DNA of 5,858 nucleotides from DUZB01 sp964407525 (GCA_964407525.1 CAYOWC010000302.1:1-5858), one strand, 5' to 3'; shown: positions 1 to 5,658, numbered from the stretch's first letter. The notes: generated by a model not told the origin, from the letters alone. A program made the numbers and translations.

Positions 1-107
1 GAGGAATTGGGTCAACCCTGGAATAAGTGCCGTATTTGAAGGCTCTGTCATGCTGTAATATTTTCTGTATACTCAAAAAAATCAGCACCATCGAAAAGTG
101 GTAATAA

Positions 108-260
108 GCCTTACGTATCGTTGGCCATAAAACCAGGGCAATGTTCGATAGGTACAATCGTGTTGACGGCCAGGATAAGCATATGGCAATCGAAATGTTC
201 AGCGACTTTCTGTCAAACACAAGCCAAGACATTGAGAAGAAGAAGGCTCGTCATGAATAA
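108..260 (+). pseudogene. C-terminal remnant of a tyrosine recombinase (phage/island integrase)
   Basis: Reading in the frame of codon 108, the translation begins ALRIVGHKTRAMFDRYN and runs about 50 residues to the TAA at 258-260. The GHKT box (123-134, His at 126-128) followed eight residues later by the Tyr of DRYN (153-155) is the arrangement seen in the last catalytic segment of many tyrosine site-specific integrases. There the His/Lys-containing box precedes the nucleophilic tyrosine. The tail (MAIEMFSDFL, then a lysine-rich end) matches the helical end of such proteins. Two in-frame TAA codons lie directly upstream (102-107), and the N-terminal DNA-binding part and the catalytic RxxR-type residues are absent. 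It is therefore a 5'-truncated relic, not an active enzyme. It suggests that an integrated element once ended or began here. The family is recognised by motif only. Confidence 0.7.
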
Positions 261-285
261 AGCGGTCAACAACTTCCTGCGAAAT

Positions 286-309
286 GTTGACCAAAGCGTT
301 GACCAAAGC
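286..309. repeat. Tandem 12-bp repeat GTTGACCAAAGC x2, with an inverted partner upstream
   Basis: GTTGACCAAAGC occurs twice with no spacer (286-297 and 298-309). GGTCAAC at 264-270 is the reverse complement of GTTGACC at 286-292 and again at 298-304, so a 7-bp hairpin can form with either copy. It lies about 25 bp downstream of the recombinase stop codon. It could be a recombinase- or repressor-binding site or simple slippage; nothing here decides that. The spacer 261-532 otherwise holds only the repeats listed below. An open frame from 254 ends in VPMLQRGNA, which is the translation of the hairpin repeat, so it is not counted as a gene. Confidence 0.6.
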
Positions 310-385
310 GCTAATTTAGCAGGAAAATTGCCAACCACTAATCAATTACTTCCTTTATACAAGTGCTCGTGTGAAACTACATTTT

Positions 386-413
386 GGTTCAAGGGTTCAA
401 AGGTTCAAGGGTT
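386..413. repeat. Octamer tandem repeat GGTTCAAG x3.5
   Basis: Three and a half head-to-tail copies of an 8-bp unit: GGTTCAAG (386-393), GGTTCAAA (394-401), GGTTCAAG (402-409) and GGTT (410-413). The array ends four bases before the REP-like hairpin at 418. Such short arrays beside dispersed hairpins are probably slippage-generated and non-coding. The copy number may vary between strains. Confidence 0.8.
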
Positions 414-417
414 ACTC

Positions 418-445
418 GTTCCCATGCTCCAGCGTGGGAATGCAT
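418..445 (+). repeat. REP-like dispersed hairpin repeat, copy 1
   Basis: The 28-bp unit contains TTCCCATGCT (419-428), then CC, then AGCGTGGGAA (431-440), followed by TGCAT. The two arms pair over their whole length with one G-T wobble. A second, inverted copy lies at 5571-5598, about 5.1 kb away, and matches at all but a few positions. The TTCCCACGCT/AGCGTGGGAA type is one I associate with dispersed palindromic repeats of anaerobic proteobacteria and related groups. When translated it gives the spurious tail VPMLQRGNA seen here. The role is unknown; REP elements are often moved by RAYT transposases, none of which is visible here. Confidence 0.7.
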
Positions 446-464
446 AGTTTCTTTCTCGATCAGC

Positions 465-485
465 CCGGCTATTTTTTTCAGCCGG
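465..485. other. GC-rich 6-bp hairpin upstream of the GNAT fragment
   Basis: CCGGCT (465-470) and AGCCGG (480-485) form a perfect 6-bp stem around the loop ATTTTTTTC. No run of T follows on the plus strand, so it is not a good rho-independent terminator in that direction. It may be a leader structure of the truncated acetyltransferase gene that starts about 50 bp downstream, or the other half of the neighbouring repeat element. Confidence 0.4.
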
Positions 486-532
486 AGGCGGCGCTCATAA
501 GACACTGTAAACTATGGACAATTAAGGAACAA

Positions 533-814
533 ATGATGGCAAAAAACTCTGCAGCATTGAACGAAAGAATCAAAATACAACGTGAATATTCTATTCAGGA
601 ATTTGCGGATCGGTTCCACACCATCTATTCCTTGAGTTTTCCAAAAGCAGAACGCGTGGTGTTCCCCACGCTTATCACTACCATTGATGAAGGTAGTCGA
701 TGGTTGTTTACCGTGCGTGCGGATTCGCAGTTGGTCGGGTTCGCCACCACCATCCCCCTGCACCGCACGGACATGCATTTTGGTGAGTATATGGCTGTTG
801 ATTCGGCCTTGTAG
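533..814 (+). pseudogene. GNAT N-acetyltransferase, N-terminal fragment (truncated)
   Basis: A 93-codon frame starts at tandem ATGs (533 and 536) with AAGGA at 524-528, four and seven bases before them; the second ATG has the better spacing. The sequence reads like the first half of a GNAT fold. A charged N-terminal helix is followed by beta strands with WLFTVRADSQLVGFATT (about residues 57-73), then GEYMAVDSAL (84-93), which matches strand beta-4 leading into the acetyl-CoA loop. GNAT enzymes need the Q/R-x-x-G-x-G/A loop immediately after this strand to hold the cofactor. Here a TAG (812-814) stops the frame at exactly that point. The next sequence belongs to a different protein type (EamA-like), so this is a broken gene joined to foreign DNA rather than a simple frameshift. 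It is unlikely to be functional. Confidence 0.6.
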
Positions 815-822
815 GAAGCCAG

Positions 823-1065
823 TTGCCGGCTATGGCGTCAGGCGCCTACTACGCTATGATGAACGTAGTGAGCCGTCATGTACTGGCCGACACTATCCTC
901 ACACTGCGCATGATGATCTGTTTTTACTACGGGCTGACGGCTTTTGCCTGTGTGTTCTATTTCCGACGAACCCTTTTCTTAAGCGCTCGGGATTTCTTTT
1001 TTCGCGGACTGTCGCCATTTTTAACCGGAAGCCTTTCGCGTCTCTTTTATAGAGGAGAATCACAG
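823..1065 (+). pseudogene. EamA/DMT-family transporter fragment
   Basis: About 80 codons read GAYYAMMNVVSRHVL, then a very hydrophobic stretch (MMICFYYGLTAFACVFYF), then RRTLFLSARDFFFRGL and GSLSRLFYRG. The pattern resembles part of an EamA repeat of drug/metabolite transporters. These have a first helix ending near a YAxxNVxSRxxL-like segment, a second hydrophobic helix, a short basic loop with LSxRD, and a helix ending near an LFYRGAL-like segment. Only two or three of the usual ten helices are present. There is no credible ribosome binding site, and the fragment begins where the GNAT fragment ends. The frame stays open past it into the Fic gene, through a linker that looks like intergenic DNA. 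I infer a relic; family assignment rests on pattern memory and is moderate. Confidence 0.45.
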
Positions 1066-1072
1066 TATTTGC

Positions 1073-1100
1073 TTGATTCATATTGTCTTAACAATATATT
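1073..1100 (+). promoter_or_regulatory. Candidate promoter and operator-like palindrome for fic
   Basis: TTGATT (1073-1078) and TATATT (1095-1100), 16 bp apart, resemble sigma70 -35 and -10 boxes. They lie about 50-80 bp before the chosen Fic start. Between and overlapping them is a palindrome, ATATTGT-CTTA-ACAATAT (1080-1097), with perfect 7-bp arms. This is a plausible dimeric repressor site because it covers the spacer and the -10 box. Its presence supports the view that fic is transcribed from here and not from the transporter fragment upstream. No regulator gene is in the window. Confidence 0.4.
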
Positions 1101-1152
1101 CTGTAGTGAACCTCTAATGAAAGATACCCAAACGAGGTTTGAGGAGACGGCA

Positions 1153-1887
1153 ATGAAAGAACTGTTGAAAAAAATTGACGAGCAGCAGAAAAAAATAAAC
1201 GAGATGCGTCCTCTTACCAGTGAAACAGTTACGTCTCTGAAAGACTACTATAAAATAGGCCTTACCTGGTCAAGCAACGCCATGGAAGGAAATACACTTA
1301 CTGAATCCGAAACAAAAATCGTCATCGAAGACGGTCTTACAATCGGAGGAAAACCCCTGAGGGACCATCTCGAAGCATACGGTCATGGGGAAGCTTTTGA
1401 AGAAATGATGGCGCTGACACAAAAACGAAAAATAACTGAAGATGACATTCTTCAAATACATCATCTGTTTTACAGAAAAATCGACGTAGAGAATGCCGGT
1501 TTCTATCGAAAAAGCAGAGTGTTCATTTCAGGTTCCCATTATCCACCCCCTGGCCCTGATAAGATTCCCGATTTGATGAAAGGAATGATAGCAGTCATAG
1601 AAAAGAGCAGAGACACAGAACATCCGGTACTTACAGCGGCAAAGGCGCATCTTGATTTTGTGTTCATTCATCCCTTTGTCGACGGCAATGGAAGAGTGGC
1701 AAGACTTATCATGAACCTTTTCCTTCTGCAGGAAGGCTATAATATCGCATTGATACCGCCCGTACTTCGGGCGGATTACATCTCATCCCTTGAGGCAGCC
1801 CATGAAAACGATGAGGTCTTCTTAACACTGATTTGCAGATGCGTGTACGAGACACAAAAGGATTACTTGAGAATGATCAATTCCTGA
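1153..1887 (+). CDS. Fic family protein adenylyltransferase, class II (self-inhibited)
   Basis: This 244-residue Fic protein should transfer AMP (or a related nucleotide) from ATP to a hydroxyl side chain of target proteins in the cytoplasm. The catalytic motif is HPFVDGNGR at residues 173-181 plus R184, matching HPFx(D/E)GNGRxxR; H173 is the catalytic base and D177 binds the metal. SNAMEG at 41-46 fits the N-terminal inhibitory helix (S/T)xxxE(G/N) of class II Fic proteins, with E45 as the residue that blocks productive ATP binding. The target-docking flap is RVFISGSHYPPP and the following residues (about 122-142). The C-terminal VLRADYISSLEAA segment is typical of the family. The start at 1153 has GAGGAG (1141-1146) six bases upstream, and the family normally opens with a KIDEQ...MRPL helix as here. 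An ATG at 1117 and a TTG at 823 are in frame but lack a good binding site. No separate antitoxin is adjacent. Its target is unknown. Confidence 0.9.
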   Translation: MKELLKKIDEQQKKINEMRPLTSETVTSLKDYYKIGLTWSSNAMEGNTLTESETKIVIEDGLTIGGKPLRDHLEAYGHGEAFEEMMALTQKRKITEDDILQIHHLFYRKIDVENAGFYRKSRVFISGSHYPPPGPDKIPDLMKGMIAVIEKSRDTEHPVLTAAKAHLDFVFIHPFVDGNGRVARLIMNLFLLQEGYNIALIPPVLRADYISSLEAAHENDEVFLTLICRCVYETQKDYLRMINS

Positions 1888-1902
1888 AAGTTTTTATCCT
1901 AC

Positions 1903-2070
1903 CTAAAAGCTGCAATTAGCGGTTAGCGGTTACATAGCCACACAATGTCAGGTAGTTACAATGCAATAGGCAAGCATCGAAAAATGAAATCCCAAATATA
2001 GGGAAAAGTCATGCAAACGATTGGGATCTTTAAGCTAACGGCTATGTAAAAGCTAATTGCAGCTTTTAAG
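1903..2070. mobile_element. MITE-like element with 17-bp terminal inverted repeats, between convergent genes
   Basis: TAAAAGCTGCAATTAGC (1904-1920) is the exact reverse complement of 2052-2068. Just inside, TTACATAGCC (1930-1939) pairs with GGCTATGTAA (2040-2049), giving about 27 bp of paired ends. A smaller inner stem is ATCCCA (1989-1994) with TGGGAT (2022-2027). The left arm contains a 7-bp tandem duplication (TAGCGGT x2), and its GTTAGC (1922-1927) can also pair with GCTAAC (2034-2039). TCCTAC is present on both sides (1897-1902 and 2071-2076), as a target-site duplication would be. There is no coding capacity. It lies 16 bp after the fic stop, and its right direct repeat covers the cls stop. 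The A-rich and T-rich ends would also let it act as a two-way terminator with a long loop. The mobile interpretation is inference. Confidence 0.5.
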
Positions 2071-2072
2071 TC

Positions 2073-3503
2073 CTACAATATGGGAGCAAAGAGTCCCGCT
2101 GCGCGGACCGCCAGTTTAAAGAAAAAGGATCGCTCCGTATAGTCTTCCAGAAGCACCGTACGGCTTCGGGAGAAATCCTTCTCCAGCATCTCCTCTATCT
2201 CTTTAATGAAGGTCGGATCGTAATTCAGCAGTGTAAGTTCAAAATTCAGGCGGAAGGATCGGTTATCCAGGTTCGCAGTGCCCACAGCGGCACAGGAAGA
2301 ATCGATGAGAAAAACTTTCTGGTGCATAAATCCGGCCGTATACCGGTACAACTTGATCCCAAGGGGGAGTATGTGCTGGTAAAAGGCGAAGGACGCCAGA
2401 TATACGGTCCGGTGGTCCGGTTTTTCCGGTAAAAGGATTCTAACATCCACATTTCTCAAAGCCGCCAGTTTCAGGGCACTCAGGATCTGGAGGTCGGGGA
2501 CGAAGTAAGGGCTGGCGATCCAGATTCGTTCCTTTGCCCTGTGGATGGCATGGACGAACATAAGGCCGCAGGTATCTAAGGAGTCCGCGGGGCCCGAAGC
2601 GATCATCAACGCTTTCTCATTCCCTTTGAAGGCCTTCTCCTGTCTCCAGTTCAGATCGGGAATGGAGGTCGTCGCCCAATACCAATCTTGCACAAAACAA
2701 AACTGGATGGCCTTTACAACCGGCCCTTCTATTCTAACATGTGTATCACGCCACGGACCAAGTTTTGGATGACTGGATCTGTATTCGTCCCCCACATTGT
2801 TCCCGCCGACATAAGCAGTCTTGCCGTCTACAATAACGATCTTTCTGTGATTGCGGAAGTTCAGCTGGAAATGATTGGTTTTTCCTTTGGTGGTGTGAAA
2901 GGCGGAGATGGTGATCCCAGCCCCTTCCATTTCACCAATATAATCCTGCGGAAGTTTATAGCTGCCTATTTCATCGTATAGGAAATAGACCCTGACGTTC
3001 TCTTTCGCTTTTTTAATCAGCCTGGTTTTCAATTCCCGGCCCAGTTGATCATCCTTTACAATAAAGAACTGAACCAGAAGGTACTCTTTTGCCAAAGCGA
3101 TATCGTCAAACATGCAACGAAAGGTCTCCTCCCCATTCACAAAAAGGCGGCTTTTGTTACAACCTGTGACGGGTAAATCAGCCAGCCGTACAAAAGCCCT
3201 TTCAGACTCGGACAATTCCTGACAGATCAGATTTTTTTCGGTTGCTTCTTTTGCCAGATCTTCAATGACATGGCGAATCGCTTCATCTTTCGAGTTGCGC
3301 AGGATGGCATACCCATTAAATTTGTTTCGGCCAAAAACCGCGTAGAGCGGCAAGGCCACCCATGGGAAGGTCACCAGGGCAATCACCCAAGCAATGGCCC
3401 CCTGGGATGTCCGGGCATTCATCATTGCATGCACAGCGGCAAGGACACCCACAATTTCCACGAGTGTAATCAGGACCGCAATAATCATAAAGACCGTATC
3501 CAT
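2073..3503 (-). CDS. cls: Cardiolipin synthase, ClsA-type (phospholipase D superfamily)
   Basis: A 476-residue inner-membrane enzyme of ordinary length for bacterial cardiolipin synthases. These join two phosphatidylglycerol molecules (or use another phosphatidyl donor) to give cardiolipin and a released alcohol. Two hydrophobic segments open the protein (about residues 4-26 and 36-57, the second followed by YAVFGRNK), which is the usual N-terminal anchor. Two HxKxxxxD motifs form the active site: H219/K221/D226, followed by GGNNVGDEY, and H394/K396/D401, followed by GTANLDNRSF. The first His should carry the phosphatidyl intermediate and the second act as acid/base. The C-terminal hydrophobic tail ending LFAPIL is typical, so the gene is full length. 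The ATG at 3501-3503 has GGAGG (complement of 3509-3513) five bases upstream. It stands alone on this strand, divergent from the radical SAM gene, and ends at a TAG inside the TCCTAC repeat of the inverted-repeat element. Confidence 0.95.
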   Translation of the reverse strand: MDTVFMIIAVLITLVEIVGVLAAVHAMMNARTSQGAIAWVIALVTFPWVALPLYAVFGRNKFNGYAILRNSKDEAIRHVIEDLAKEATEKNLICQELSESERAFVRLADLPVTGCNKSRLFVNGEETFRCMFDDIALAKEYLLVQFFIVKDDQLGRELKTRLIKKAKENVRVYFLYDEIGSYKLPQDYIGEMEGAGITISAFHTTKGKTNHFQLNFRNHRKIVIVDGKTAYVGGNNVGDEYRSSHPKLGPWRDTHVRIEGPVVKAIQFCFVQDWYWATTSIPDLNWRQEKAFKGNEKALMIASGPADSLDTCGLMFVHAIHRAKERIWIASPYFVPDLQILSALKLAALRNVDVRILLPEKPDHRTVYLASFAFYQHILPLGIKLYRYTAGFMHQKVFLIDSSCAAVGTANLDNRSFRLNFELTLLNYDPTFIKEIEEMLEKDFSRSRTVLLEDYTERSFFFKLAVRAAGLFAPIL

Positions 3504-3625
3504 ATTCGCCTCCGAATGAGGTTAGAAAACTTATGGTAAGATATTCTGACTGCAAAGTCCATTCTTCCATCGACATCGACTTTATCCGGATGCCTGAGAC
3601 CCTATATATTGTAATCATTTTGTTC

Positions 3626-3654
3626 TTGACGAAAAAAATATTTCCTTATATTTT
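3626..3654 (+). promoter_or_regulatory. Sigma70-like promoter for the radical SAM gene
   Basis: TTGACG (3626-3631, five of six bases of the -35 consensus) and TATTTT (3649-3654, four of six of the -10 consensus) are 17 bp apart in an AT-rich stretch. Transcription would begin near 3661 and leave a leader of 160-190 nt before the start codon, which is long for an unregulated gene. Confidence 0.5.
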
Positions 3655-3796
3655 CTTTTAAAGAAAGTAAGGTCTTGTCAAATTCCCCTCAATTGAAGTG
3701 GGAGCTATCACTTCCTCAAAACCTCTTTTTTTTTCACCCAAAAATGGGTTTTCTCTCCGAGTCGCAGACCACAATCTCTGCGCCTGCCCTGAAACC

Positions 3797-3819
3797 TCTC
3801 CCTCTCAGAGTCAGGGAGA
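3797..3819 (+). promoter_or_regulatory. Hairpin covering the ribosome binding site of the upstream start
   Basis: TCTCCCT (3797-3803) is fully complementary to AGGGAGA (3813-3819), with the nine-base loop CTCAGAGTC. AGGGAG is the Shine-Dalgarno sequence for the ATG at 3825. Folding would hide that start, while the second start at 3849, with its own AAGGAA (3838-3843), would stay free. This could select between two protein forms or regulate translation. It could also be chance, because the 7-bp stem is short. Confidence 0.4.
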
Positions 3820-3848
3820 TATAGATGGCCAATAATAAAGGAATCTTG

Positions 3849-5165
3849 ATGAAAATACTACTCGTTCAACCGAAATCCAGCGGCTTCATGGGCCAGATTT
3901 CAAAAAGCGGAAAAGCAGGGTTTGCCAGAGTTACCCTCACCACCTTGGCAGCTCTTACACCCGACGGAAATGATGTGCGCATCCATGATGCCCGTCTCAG
4001 TGAGCCTGATTACGATGAAGATTGGGATCTTGTGGGATTCACCGGGATGACCTGCGAAATCCCACACGTCTATCGAATGGCCGATTCATTTCGCAAGAAA
4101 GGCAAAACCGTTGTCATCGGCGGTTATCATGCTACAGCCCTTCCCGAGGAAGCCCTGCAACACGCCGATTTTGTCGTTGTGGGCGAAGCTGAAGGGCTTT
4201 GGCCCCAGATCCTGAAGGAAATGGGTAATGGGGGCCCCAAACAGAGGATATATGAAAACAGGGAACCCATAGAGATGTGCAACATGGCCATCCCCCGCCG
4301 CAATCTTTTAGATCTGGCCATGTACTCGGTTCCATACACAATTCAAGCGAGCCGTGGCTGCCCGTTCAATTGTGAATTCTGCACAGTTACAAAATTTTTT
4401 GGACGCAGTTACCGTACTCGACCCGTGGCTGAAGTTGTGGATGAAATTAAAAGCAGGCCCGATCAACTCTGGATGTTTCTGGATGACAACCTGGTCGGTG
4501 ATCCTACCTACGCCAAATCCCTGTTCAAGGCGCTCATTCCTCTTAACATCACCTGGGGTGCGCAGACATCGTTCACCATCACCAAAGATCCTGAGCTTAT
4601 GGATCTCTATAAAGAGGCGGGAGGGTGCTACGCTTTTATCGGCTTTGAAAGCATATCGGCCGACACCCTGAACTCCGTTCGTAAAAGTTTCAATAAGCCC
4701 GATAAGTATGCGGAAGGAGTAAAGGAATTACACCGGCGAGGAATCACGATCATGGGCAGTTTCATCTTCGGCCTGGATGGGGATGACGTGAGCGTATTCA
4801 AAAGGACCGTGGACTTCGTAAACGCTGCAAAAATCGATATCCCTCTTTATAATATTCTTACCCCCTTCCCTGGAACCGTACTCCAACAGAAAATGGAGGA
4901 TGAAGGCCGTATTATTGACCGCGACTGGGGCAATTACGATGTGTGCCATACAGTCATTCAACCCAAGAACATGACACCAGAAGAATTGTTGAATGGCTAT
5001 TTCTGGGCCGTTCGGGAAACCTACAAACTACGGAATATCCTCTATCGCATAGTTCGATTTCATAAGGGCTGGAAATGGCGTCTGGCAGCCTCTTACAGTT
5101 ACATGCGAAAGGCATACAAGTTTTGCCCGCCTGCCAGTGATCCGGCAAAGAAACCTTCTCCATAA
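3849..5165 (+). CDS. B12-binding domain radical SAM protein, substrate unknown
   Basis: A 438-residue cytosolic protein with a cobalamin-binding-type N-terminal domain followed by a radical SAM barrel. The opening MKILLVQP, VGFTGMT (62-68), VIGGYHAT (89-96) and VVGEAE (110-115) follow the Rossmann-like B12 domain; as in many class B radical SAM enzymes, no clear DxHxxG motif is seen. CPFNCEFC (C171, C175, C178) is the CxxxCxxC motif for the [4Fe-4S] cluster. FLDDNLVGD (210-218), GFES (265-268) and SFIFGLDGDD (304-313) are barrel and AdoMet-site signatures. The C-terminal part (PFPGTVLQQKME, then helices) resembles the DUF4070-type extension of HpnP-like proteins. Members methylate or rearrange unactivated carbon in lipids, cofactors or natural products; the substrate here cannot be read. 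The start at 3849 is preferred because the family opens MKILLxQP and has AAGGAA five bases upstream. The ATG at 3825 would add eight residues and also has a binding site. It is divergent from cls. Confidence 0.9.
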   Translation: MKILLVQPKSSGFMGQISKSGKAGFARVTLTTLAALTPDGNDVRIHDARLSEPDYDEDWDLVGFTGMTCEIPHVYRMADSFRKKGKTVVIGGYHATALPEEALQHADFVVVGEAEGLWPQILKEMGNGGPKQRIYENREPIEMCNMAIPRRNLLDLAMYSVPYTIQASRGCPFNCEFCTVTKFFGRSYRTRPVAEVVDEIKSRPDQLWMFLDDNLVGDPTYAKSLFKALIPLNITWGAQTSFTITKDPELMDLYKEAGGCYAFIGFESISADTLNSVRKSFNKPDKYAEGVKELHRRGITIMGSFIFGLDGDDVSVFKRTVDFVNAAKIDIPLYNILTPFPGTVLQQKMEDEGRIIDRDWGNYDVCHTVIQPKNMTPEELLNGYFWAVRETYKLRNILYRIVRFHKGWKWRLAASYSYMRKAYKFCPPASDPAKKPSP

Positions 5166-5197
5166 CCCACTCATTGCCGATCCACTGAAACGTCTAG

Positions 5198-5467
5198 ATC
5201 ACGGTAGGCTTACAAGCCGGTGGTCAGGCGTTTAGCGAGATTGTTTTTTCCCAGGAAAGGCGCGCCTATGACGATTTCATCAGTGGCAACTTTGAATTCG
5301 GAGCGCAGGTATCGGCAGTAGCCATTACAGCTGGTGCTCAAGCTCAAGCCGGGACACAGGCGGTCTCCTATAAAAGAGGCATGGCGGTCTTCACGCATAC
5401 GAAGGGTGGCTTAATGTATGAGGCATCCCTCGGTGGCCAGAAATTCAGTTATGAACCACTGAAATAG
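5198..5467 (+). pseudogene. C-terminal remnant of a SYLF/YSC84-type lipid-binding protein
   Basis: In the frame of 5198 about 89 codons run to the TAG at 5465-5467. They read GGQAFSEIVF, a charged turn, SGNFEFGAQVSAVAITAGA, an alanine/glutamine-rich segment, then RGMAVFTHTKGGLMYEASL and GGQKFSYEPLK. The FEFGAQ, GMAVF and KGGLMYEAxxGGQKFSY blocks match the C-terminal half of bacterial SYLF (YSC84-related) proteins as I know them. These are usually exported proteins of about 180-230 residues thought to bind phosphoinositide-like or other lipids. In-frame stops at 5186 and 5195 and the lack of any start or signal peptide show that the first half is missing. The relic starts about 30 bp after the radical SAM stop and keeps its terminator, so a deletion or rearrangement probably joined it here. 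Confidence 0.7.
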
Positions 5468-5511
5468 ATAGTTAGGACCCACTCCCCTTCTCGTAGATCT
5501 CGCTGCTTTTC

Positions 5512-5570
5512 AACGGGAATCGGGGAGGTCGAGTGGGGTAAATATTGAGAACCCCGCCTTCCCGTTTTTT
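5512..5570 (+). terminator. Rho-independent terminator
   Basis: AACGGGAA (5512-5519) pairs with TTCCCGTT (5559-5566), and an inner GGGGT/ACCCC pairing (5536-5540 approximately, with 5551-5555) extends the structure. Six T follow (5565-5570). It lies 45 bp after the SYLF remnant stop and would end transcripts from that relic and, with no other terminator seen before it, probably from the radical SAM gene. The REP-like repeat begins at the next base. Confidence 0.7.
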
Positions 5571-5598
5571 ATGCATTCCCACGCTGGACCATGAAAAC
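5571..5598 (-). repeat. REP-like dispersed hairpin repeat, copy 2 (inverted)
   Basis: ATGCATTCCCACGCTGGA (5571-5588) and the next ten bases are the reverse complement of the unit at 418-445, with only a few mismatches. The second arm is degenerate here (ACCATGAAAA), so the hairpin is weaker than in copy 1. It abuts the terminator T-run exactly. An open plus-strand frame across 5545-5733 is only these repeats translated and is not a gene. Confidence 0.65.
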
Positions 5599-5658
5599 AA
5601 GAAAACCCTCAACCTGGATAGTTTCACATGGCTTCTGAGGAAATCCCGATGGTGCGGA

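Larger units (their letters stand above)
3504..3824. other. Divergent intergenic region between cls and the radical SAM gene
   Basis: About 320 bp without a convincing gene. It contains the cls ribosome binding site (3509-3513, minus strand) and a possible minus-strand -10 box TACAAT (complement of 3608-3613) with only a weak -35. On the plus strand it holds a sigma70-like promoter and a leader of about 160-190 nt. That leader has three small stems: GAAGTG/CACTTC (3695-3700 with 3709-3714), ACCCA/TGGGT (3736-3740 with 3745-3749, followed by TTTTC), and the stem before the start codon. A run of nine T lies at 3726-3734. A 100-codon minus-strand open frame overlapping the 5' end of cls is judged to be a shadow of that gene. 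Confidence 0.5.

Noticed and set aside
1..60. A possible gene tail on the plus strand ending TAA at 56-58, or a minus-strand start at 51 (MTEPSNTALIPG...) running off the left edge.
   Set aside because: Only 17-18 codons are visible in each case, with no recognisable motif and no clear ribosome binding site for the minus-strand ATG.
386..445. A CRISPR array from the short repeats.
   Set aside because: The units are 7-12 bp and contiguous, without unique spacers, and there are no cas genes.
254..447. A 64-codon plus-strand frame after the recombinase relic, ending VPMLQRGNA.
   Set aside because: It has no good ribosome binding site, crosses two tandem arrays, and its tail is just the translated hairpin repeat.
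1904..2068. An integron attC site for the long inverted repeat.
   Set aside because: The GTTAGC/GCTAAC boxes are in the opposite order to the RYYYAAC...GTTRRRY ends of attC, and the perfect outer arms are unlike the imperfect, bulged attC stem.
3316..3618. A 100-codon minus-strand frame overlapping the start of cls.
   Set aside because: It overlaps cls by 188 bp in another frame, is rich in Gly/Cys/Pro as out-of-frame translations often are, and shows no family motif.
3726..3754. ACCCA-AAAA-TGGGT followed by TTTTC as an attenuator terminator in the radical SAM leader.
   Set aside because: The 5-bp stem and short T-run are too weak to call; it is mentioned only as a possible leader stem.
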